Of a stretch of DNA of 64,000 nucleotides, positions 21,901-30,900 are shown one piece after another. A program made the translations under genes and the position numbers. The notes under the pieces are model-generated. The model was given only the letters and a program-made list of their open reading frames with translations, was not told where the DNA came from and ran no database searches. The DNA is from JBFLYH01 sp964630235 (GTDB taxonomy: Bacteria; Oederibacteriota; JAAXVQ01; JAUVAV01), in contig CAZVUO010000002.1 in NCBI GenBank assembly GCA_964630235.1, positions 186,001 through 250,000 on the forward strand, in the 5' to 3' direction. Position 1 is the first letter of the stretch. Every line of letters begins with the position of its first letter.

Positions 21901-24900
21901 CACCTCGTGCCCGAACAGCGGGAAGAAGGCGCTGGTGCGGCCCTCGACCGCGCGCCGGAAGCGGTCGCGGATCTCCACGAAGCTGCCGCTGGCCTCGATC
22001 GCGGCGAGCGCGTCCTCGAGGTCCACATCCATCTGCCGCCCGAGCAGGCGCAGGTACGCCACGGCCAGGGCTTTGCCCAGGGTGATCTGCTCCTGCGGCG
22101 AGACCTCCGCGCCTGGCCGGCGTTCGAAGCGCATCACGCCCCGCGCGTCGAAGGTGAACACTTCCCGGCCGATGGTTCCCTGCACTTCCAGGTTGGCCAG
22201 GGCCGCCTGGTCGCCCGTGCGCGCCAGTTCAGCCTGGACCTGGCGGAGGATGCGGCTCTCCAGGGAATCCTGTTCGTGGTTCTCCGTGACCTCCAGGTAA
22301 TCGCCGGGATCAAGCGAGCGGTAAAGCTTGCCGGATTGCGCCACCCGTCCCGGACTGCCGCTGGTGAGCAGCACCGGAATGCCTTCCCGCAAGGCGCGCG
22401 CGACCTGCGCGAGGGCCCGGGCCGTGAGCGGGGTCACGGGCGAATCGGTCAGGGTCAGGTCCACGTCCGCGACAATACCGCGGATTTGCACGCGGGCCCC
22501 GGGCTCGAGCCCTGCGGGCGTCTGCTCCAGCGCCCGGGTCCGCGGGCTGCCGGCCGAAATTTCCGGACGGCCGGGCGCGGGCGCCAGCTCCTGCTCCAGG
22601 CTGCGCAACGCGGCTTGTCGGTCCGTTTCCGCCGCCTCCACGAGCAGGCCGGGCGTTTCGGCGGCCGGTCCCTCCCCTGCGGGGGCCTGGACCTGCCGGC
22701 CGGACACCAACTGGCGGAAGTCAGGCAGGAACCAGTCGGATTCCGCCAGGCGCCGGATGTCCGCCTCGGACAGGCGCTCGCCGGCGTCCAGCCTGCGCAA
22801 GCAGGCGGTATAGAACGGCAGCAACGCCTCGTTCCGCGGCTGGAACCCGAGCTTCATATAAAAGACCACGGCGCCGGCCGCGATGGCGTCCGGGTTGCTG
22901 ATCTGGTCGAACGGCAATTCCAAGCGCCGGATGCCCGCGTTGGTCTCGTCCTCCAGCCCTTGCAGGGCTTGAATGAACAAGCTCCGGCTGAAGCCGGGAA
23001 CGCCCCGTTCCTCCTCAAAAAGATGCATCAGGACCTGGGAGGTCCCGCCCAGCATGAAGAGGTTGCCGTACCCGATCAATTTGTCCCCGGAGAAGAAATA
23101 CAGCTGGAACTCCTGGCCGCCCGGTTCTTCCGGACGCAGGACCACCATCTCCACGCCGTTGTTCAGGCGCCGGACGGTCACCGGCCACTGCTCCGGATCG
23201 GTCCACGCCACCAGGTGGGCCCGCCCGCGCGCGGTCATTTGCTCCCGGATAGGTTCGAGGTATTCCCGGGGAGCGCGCCAGGGCGGGGCCGTGGCCGCCA
23301 GCGGGTCCACTGCCGGAACCGGCGGCGCTTCGGCCGCGCGCTCGGCCTGCCAGCGCGCTTGTTCCGCCTCCGCCGCGATAGCGCGGCGCCGTTTTGCCAG
23401 GGTCAGCCACTCGCTGAGCTGGTCCTGCGCCTGCGGGCCCAGCACGCGTCCCACGAACCCGGTCTGCGCGGGCGTGAGCCGCTGGCCGACCTCGGCGCGC
23501 GCCCGTTTGCCCAGGCCGCGCAAAAACGCATGATCAACACCGGGCAGGCCGCTGGATTCGCCCAGTTCGTGCAGCAGCGCCGCGGCCAGCAGGGGCTGGC
23601 GGTCCGCCGCGAGCAGGTCCTGGTCCAGGACCACGCTGCCGGGCAGGCCGAAGCCCGCGAAGACGCTTTCCGGCGGCCCACGCACGACCTCCACGTCGGT
23701 CATAGCCAGATACCCGGCCAGGCCGGTCCGGGCATCCAGCGCCTGGCCCGAGGCCTGCTCCAGGCGGCCGGCCTGTTCCGCGAGACCGGCTAAAACCTGC
23801 AGGTCGTTGGCAAAGAGGTCCTCCCGCATTTGCGCCTGCCGCGCGAACTCCCCGGCCAGACCGCGGACCCGCGCGCGCTCCTCATCGTTCAAGACCCGCA
23901 GGCGCACGCGGAACACCACTTCCTCGCCGGTCCGCACGCTCCCGTCCGGCGCCAGCGGATGGCCGGTCACTTCCACCTGGTCCGCCGCCACGGGCCGCAC
24001 GCGTGTGACCTGGAACTTGCCCATGGCGCCGTTCTCCCGCTTCTGGCCGATGAACCAGTCGAACATATCGTTGCTGCCGAAATACAGGGGCTCGGGTTCG
24101 GGCGGGAACCAACGCCCTAGCAGTCCGGAGAATCGGAAGCGCAGGCCGACCCAGTTGCGCGCGGCGTTCACCGCGCGCGACCACGGGCCCAGCCAGGCGA
24201 TGGGCGCGAGCGCGGAGGCCGGGCGAGGGGGCATGGTCCGCGCCAGGGGCAGGTTGCCGCGCAGGTACAACATGATATAGACGGCCCAGAGCCACACGCC
24301 TTCCAGGGCGAAGCCCTTGCGGCTCAGCAAGAAGCGCCGGCTCCAGTCCGCATCGCCGGGCCGGACCCGGACCACTTCGATGTTCAGTTTCTCCCGCCAC
24401 GCCCGCAGCAGGTGGTCATCGGGCATGCGCTCCTGGTTGATGCCCAGGCGCAGGGGCCTGTGCCCGTTGTTCTCTTGGAGGTTCCAGTTCCCGATCAGGA
24501 AGACCTCGGCCTCGGTGCCGTAGAGCTGGAGCAGTTTCCCGAACACGCGGACGAAGCCGTTCTGCATCTGGTCCAGCCTGCGGATGGTGGATTGCGATAG
24601 GGGGATGGGCCGAAGGTCGGCGGTGCGCGCCAGGGCCGCCATCTCGGCGCCGTTCAGGGGCACAAGCCGGCCGCGCCGCTTCTGGTACACGGAAAAGAGG
24701 TTGAGCCGGCCGCGCAGGTCATTGCGGAGCTTGAAGTAATACCCGCCCTCGCGCAGGTTCGCGGTCAGGTTCTGCTCCACGCGCTGCCACTCCGGGGGCA
24801 GGAAATGGTAGTCAATATTGGCCGCGCGGATGATGTCCACTGGCTGGTCCAGGCGCAAGGTCCGGGCATCGGCCTGCAGCACGCGGATGCCGGATTCCAG

Positions 24901-27900
24901 GTAGCGCGGGCGCAGCCAGGGGTTCACCACGCCCAGGGTCCGGTCGGAATAGAACCTCGCTTCCCCGGGGCTGGCCTCCCGCGCCGCCCGCAGCAGGCGC
25001 TCGCGTTTCTCCCTGAACTCCGCGGCCACGAGCGCCCACTCACCGTAGAGTTCCCGGCCCAGGACCTGGCGTTTCATGTTCATCAGGGAGACGATGTTGC
25101 CGGCCTCGTCGAACACCACCTGCAGGTTGCGCCCCCAGTCGAAGACGATGCACTGGGGCTTGACCAGGTCCACGCCCATGACCTCGCTGGCCGGGAAGCC
25201 GGGCTCCCGGCGGGCTTTGGTGTGGAGCTTGATCGCGGTCTGGGCCGTGGAATCCAGCAGAGCGCCCACGCCCAGGTCCAGCACGCGCACCGGCCGTCCC
25301 GTACCTTCCTGGCCAAGGGCCTCGGCCAGGTTAAGCAGCAGGGGGTCCGTGCTCACCAGGCGGCCCGCGGCCGTGTTCATGAAGGTATGGATCTCGTTGC
25401 TGTGCACGAAATCGCGGGCCTCCTCGGGCGTGTAGGCCCTGGGGCTGGCCCAGGCGTGGCGGTCGAAGGAGAACTTGTCGTACAGCAGGCGCATGGAGAT
25501 CTGGCCGGCCTGCAGTCCCCGAGCGAACACTTCCACGGTCTCGGCCGGAAGTTCCACGCCGGGCGGGAAATGGTCATAGAACTGCTGGCGCACTTTGGCT
25601 TCCAGTTCCGGCAGGGGGACGGCCGGCGCGGTCACGGCCAGGGTTTGGGACCGCAGCAGGCGCGCCAGCCAGGGCGCGGCTTGATTCACCAGGAAATGCA
25701 CGAGGAACGATCCCGCCAGCACCAGGAGCGGCGACGGCAGGACCACCAGCAGCAGCGCATTGGCCAGACCGATGGCGCCCGCCAGCAGGAGGGTGGACGG
25801 CGGCGCGCGCTCGCCCCGGGCCGAAGGAATGAAATGTCCGGCGAAGAACAGGGGCCAGGCCAGGAGATACCCGGCGCGCCAGGCCAGGCTCAGGTCGCCG
25901 GTGGCCAGGAACAGGGGCACGCCCAGCAGGAGCCCGCCCGCGGCGAGGGCCAGGGAGTTCTCCATCCAGAACGCGATCCAGCGGTCGTAGCGCGCGGTCC
26001 GGGCCAACTTGGCCTCCGGGGACGGAGCGCCCAGGCCGGCATACCACTCGCGCACGCGCGGCAGGAGGCCGCCGAAACCCGCCTCCCATTCCGGATTGGC
26101 CTGCACGCGCGGCTCATGCTCCGCGACGGCCGCCTCCACCAGGCGCGCGGCTAGCTCCGCGCCGGTCCCTTCCGGGTTCAGCAGGAGCAGCGGCGCCGCG
26201 CGCGCCAGGAAGCGCACGATCTCCACGTCGCCGTAGGTGACCAGGTCGGCCGTGGTGCTGGCATGGAAGGTGGAGGGCGCGACCTGGTCCTCGCGGGCCA
26301 GGCGGCCGAGGAACTCCGCCAGGATCCTCAGGGCCTCGGCCCGGCCGATGCGCGCCGGATAGTGCTGGTCGCCCACGCCCAGGCGGTCGCCGATCACATC
26401 CGTGTCCACGTTGATCACGGCCCGCTGGTTGCGGGGCCGGTCCGGGAAGGAAAAATATCTGGTCAAACCGGCCCGCACGTAGTCCAGCCGGTGGCCCAGA
26501 ACCGTTTTCTCCTCGGTGCGGACCTCGTTCCTGAGATTGAACGCCTGGTAAGACCGGGCCAGGTCGTCGAACACCCAGACGTGGCGGCCCAGGAACCCGA
26601 TGGCGCCGAACACCCAGTTGAAATTGTTCATGAAGAGATAGCTGTTGATGCCCCGCCGCCACTCTGTCAGGCTGCGCGGCGCGGCGAAGAACTTCTCCGG
26701 CTCCGGGAACCCGAGGGACTCCAGGGCGTCCATGAAATCGAAGTGTTCGTCCAAGAAGATCTGCGTGTTCCCGGCGGCAGGCACCTCGCCCCGGGCCACG
26801 GCCTCCTGGGCGTAGGGCACCGAATAGGCGTGATTGTCGAAATAATAGAAGCTGACCGTGGAGCCATCGGCCCGCCGGAAGCGCTCCACCACGTGCCGCT
26901 GCATGCGCTGGTGGTTATACGGGGAGCGCTTCTCGATGTCCTCCCAGGAACCCAGCACCAGGTCAGGGAGATCCTTGGAGCGCCAGTAACCGAACCCGGT
27001 CTCCGGGTCCTCGGGCGCGAACGCGTAATGCGCGCGGTCAAAGGCGTCCAGCCGGCTGGCGAGGTCCGCCGAGTGAAGCAGATGGCGCGGATAAAGCCGG
27101 AGGCCGCTGAGCGCCTGTTCCAGGCCGGCCAGGTCCGCGGCGGCCGCGAGCCGGTCCCGGATGCGTTCCGCGAAGAAGGCCTCTTCCTGTTCCCTGCCCT
27201 CCTGGCCGGCGAGCCGTTCCCGCCCGGCCTGGACCGCTTCGGCCAGGAAGGACAACGGCAGGCCCAGTTGGTCCGCCATCCTCGCGCTGTCGCGGCGCGC
27301 CGCGGCCAGGAGGCCGTCGTTCACGGCCTGTGGCATGCCCGGCAGGCGGCCGAACCGGGCTTCAAGATACAGGTCCGCGAGATGGCCGGCCAGGCTCCTG
27401 ATGCGCAAGTCCTGCGCCCGGGCCGCGAGCTCCCCGGCCGTGTACGGCCGAGCGGCGCGGTCCGGGAACCCTTTGGCGCCCGGCGGCAGCTGGACCGTGA
27501 TGCGCTGCGGCACCTCGGCGAAGCCGTCGCGGTCAATCCCGACCAGCCGGCGCGGGCCCTCGCCGGCCGGGGTCTGCAGGAAATACGGCATGGCCGCGCT
27601 GGCAGCTTCGTTGATCACGCCCCGGTCGTCCGCGATCCCGCCCACCGCGTCCGCGGGCGCGGTGATCCGGCCCGCGTCGTCCCGAAGCCAAATGCTCACC
27701 CGTCCGCCCCGCTCAACGCGGAGGGTGTACCGCCAGTTCCCGCCGGCGATGTAGTAATGGACCAGGGTGCCGGCAGGCAAACGCTTGAGGTCCGCCCACT
27801 GCACGCGGACCGCGCGCGCCGGGTCAAGGGCCGGCGGCCCGCTCTGGTCCTCCACGCGAATGTCCGGCCTGCCGGCGGTCCCAAACCAGCGGACCGCGAG

Positions 27901-30900
27901 CGGCGCCAGCCGGTTCACCCCAAAGTGAACCAAGAAGGAGGAAGCCAGTACCACGGGCAGCGAAGAGGGGCACGCCAGCAAGCCGAGATTGAGAACCGCG
28001 ATCAAACCCGCCAGCGCCAGGTTCAGGGGCGGCGCGCGGCGGCCGGCGGAGTCGGCGATGAAATGCAATCCTAAAAACGCCGGCCAGGCCAGGAGATACG
28101 CCGCCTTGACCGAAAGCGCCAGGTCGCCCGTGGCCAGGAACAGCGGCACGCCCAGCAAGAGCCCCGCGCCGGCCAGGACCAGGCTGTTCTCCAGCCAGAA
28201 CGCGATCCAGCGGTCGTAGCGGGCCGCGCGCGCCAGGCGCGTGGTTTCATCTGGATTGCCCCGGTTGACGAACCATTCCTTTACGCGCGGCATGATCCCG
28301 CCCGGCTCCTGGTAGGCCTGCACCACTTCGACCGGGACCTGGGCCGCGGCCGCCCCGAACTGCGCCTCGTCTTGTACCACCAGCGGCACGCCCAGATAAA
28401 GCGGCTGGAAATCCGGCGTCCTCTGTTCCAGGACCGCGTATTGCTCGCGGATCGAAAGCGCCGCGTTCTCGAAGATGCCCCTGGCCGCGTCGTCTTCCAG
28501 CACCAGCTCGGCCCGCACCAGGCTTTTGGAGGCCGGGTCGGCGGGCAGGCGCCGGATCCAGGCATTGGGCCGGGCCGGACGTTCGGGCGCGAATCCGTAC
28601 TCCCGCAGCAGCATATCCTGGACCAGAGGGATGCCCAGTTCGCGGTGCGTGCGCCGCACGCCGGGATACAGGCGGAAGAAGAGGTTGAGCAGGGGGCGCA
28701 TGAGGCCCTGGTCCCGGAGGCCGGTGTATGGTCCGATCAACATGCCCCGCAATCCCAGCGGCCCGCTGGTCTCGGGGTCCTGCTCGGCGTACACGAAAAC
28801 GTCCGGTACGCCGGTCCATTCATCCCACTTGCCGCCCCTGCCGTAATAGTTCAGCTGGTATCCCTGCCTCGGCCCCTGGGACAGAGGCCGGTACTCAAAG
28901 GCATGCCGCTGGCCGCCGCTGAGAACAGCCACTTCCCTGCGGTCAATCAGCACCGCCCGGCCGGCTGGGGCCTCGGGCACGATGAACAGCGTGGTCAGCC
29001 GGTCCTCGTCCTCCAGGTTCTGGGCGAACCGGGGCAGCAGCAGGCCGCTGAACGAACGGCCCTCCCAGGCGTAGTCTTCTTCTTCAATGGGAAGGGCGCC
29101 ATCCAGCCTGATCTCCGCCAGGGTCGCGGTCCTCACCCGGATGCCGAACTGTTCCTCCCACCGCCGGAGCACCTCGGGCGCAGGCAGGCGGTCTTCCAGC
29201 ACGCCGATCTGAATGGGGCTGTCCGGATCCAAGTTCAGCAGGTCGGCTTTGGCCCACGCGCCCATGAGGTAGGCGTCCTTGAACCCCGGCCCGTAAAATT
29301 CCAGCAGTTCCCGCACGACTTTCAGAAAACCGGGTTGCGCGGCCTGCATGCGCGCCATGACGCGCGCGGGAACGCGGGTGTAGCTGGTGGTCTCCGAAAG
29401 CCCCGCCGCGGCGGCTTCCTGCGGCGACAGGGCCACGAGCCGGCCTCCGCGTTTTTGGAAAACGCCGTAGAAATTGTACCACCCCTCGGTGGTGTTGCTC
29501 ACTTCCAGCAGAAAGCCGCCCTCCCTCAAGCTGGCGGCCATTCGGCGCCGGGCCTGTTCCCACATCTCGGGCGGAAAGTGGATCGCGATGTTGGCCGCGC
29601 GAATGACATCCACGGGTTCGTCCAGCTTGAGGTCCATCACATCGGACCGGAACAGCCGCAGTCCTGCCTGCTGGTACTTGGGATCGTCCCAGGGGCGAAG
29701 CGCTCCCAGCCCGCCGCCGTCGAAGAACCCCTCGGTCCCGCCGCCGGCCGCCCGCAGCGCCTGGAACCGCTGTTTGAGCCGGGCCGCGATCTCCGGCCAG
29801 CGCGACAGGAAATCCGCGCCCACCGCATGGCCGGCGCGGTGCATCAGGCTGACCACATCGCCGCGTTCGTCAAAGATACCATAGGCGTCTTCCGCGTCGT
29901 CGTACACCATGGCCAGCGGCTGGTGCTGGTCCATGCCCAGGAACGCCACCTCGCGTCCCGGCAGGTCGCGGGCAACGCGCTGCCGGACATAGTCCGCCGT
30001 GCGGAGCAGGGTCTCCGGGGCCGCTCCCATGCCCACTTCCAAGAACCGCAGGGTTCCCTTCCCTTCCCGGCCCGCGGCGTTCAGCATCGCGGCCACCAGG
30101 CCGTCGGAACCTTGCAGGCGGCGGGGCGTGCTGTTCATGAAGGTGAACAGGTTGCCCTTAAAAGCGAAGGCCGCGGCCTCGGCGGGCGTATAGGGGCGCC
30201 GGACGGCCCGGGCGTGCGCGTCGAAGCGGAATTTTTCCTGAAGTTGCTTCAGGGTCAGGCTTCCCGTGAGCACGCCCCTGGCGAAAGCGGCCGCCGCCTC
30301 GTCGGAGAGCGCCGCGCCGCGGCCGAACACCGCGCGGAAGCGCTCGCGCACCGCGGACGCGGTCTGTGCCAGCTCCGTGGCGGCCGCGGGCTCCTCGGGC
30401 CCGGCGACGAACACGCCGCCCACGATGCCCGCCAGTCCGAGGCCGCCGAACAGGCCGGTGTGGTCCGCCACCCAGGGATAGGCGTTCGGCCCCAACCACC
30501 CAACGGCCACGGCCACCAGCAGCAAGCCCAGGGGGACCATCCACGTTCTGTGCAGCTGGAGATAGCGCACCAGCCGCTGCGCGGTATTGCTTTCCAGGCG
30601 GGTCCCATCGGCCGTGAAGGGGATGGCGACGCTCTGCAGATCGTCCTTCACTTCGAAATAATTTTCCCGCATCTGGGCGGCCACGCTGGCGTTCAGCTCG
30701 CGGGCCGAAGGCGGGAAGGCGTACTCCCGCATGACCTCCATGCGCGTGGCGCCGAACTGCGCGCGCAGCTGGTTGGCGATCCGGGGGTCCAGGGTGGCCG
30801 GCAGCTCCAGGGTCTCCGGATAGTTGTAGCGGACCATCAGCTGGATGGGGACCAGGCGGCCGCTGGCCGGGTCCTTCTGGTACACCATCACGCCCGCGGT

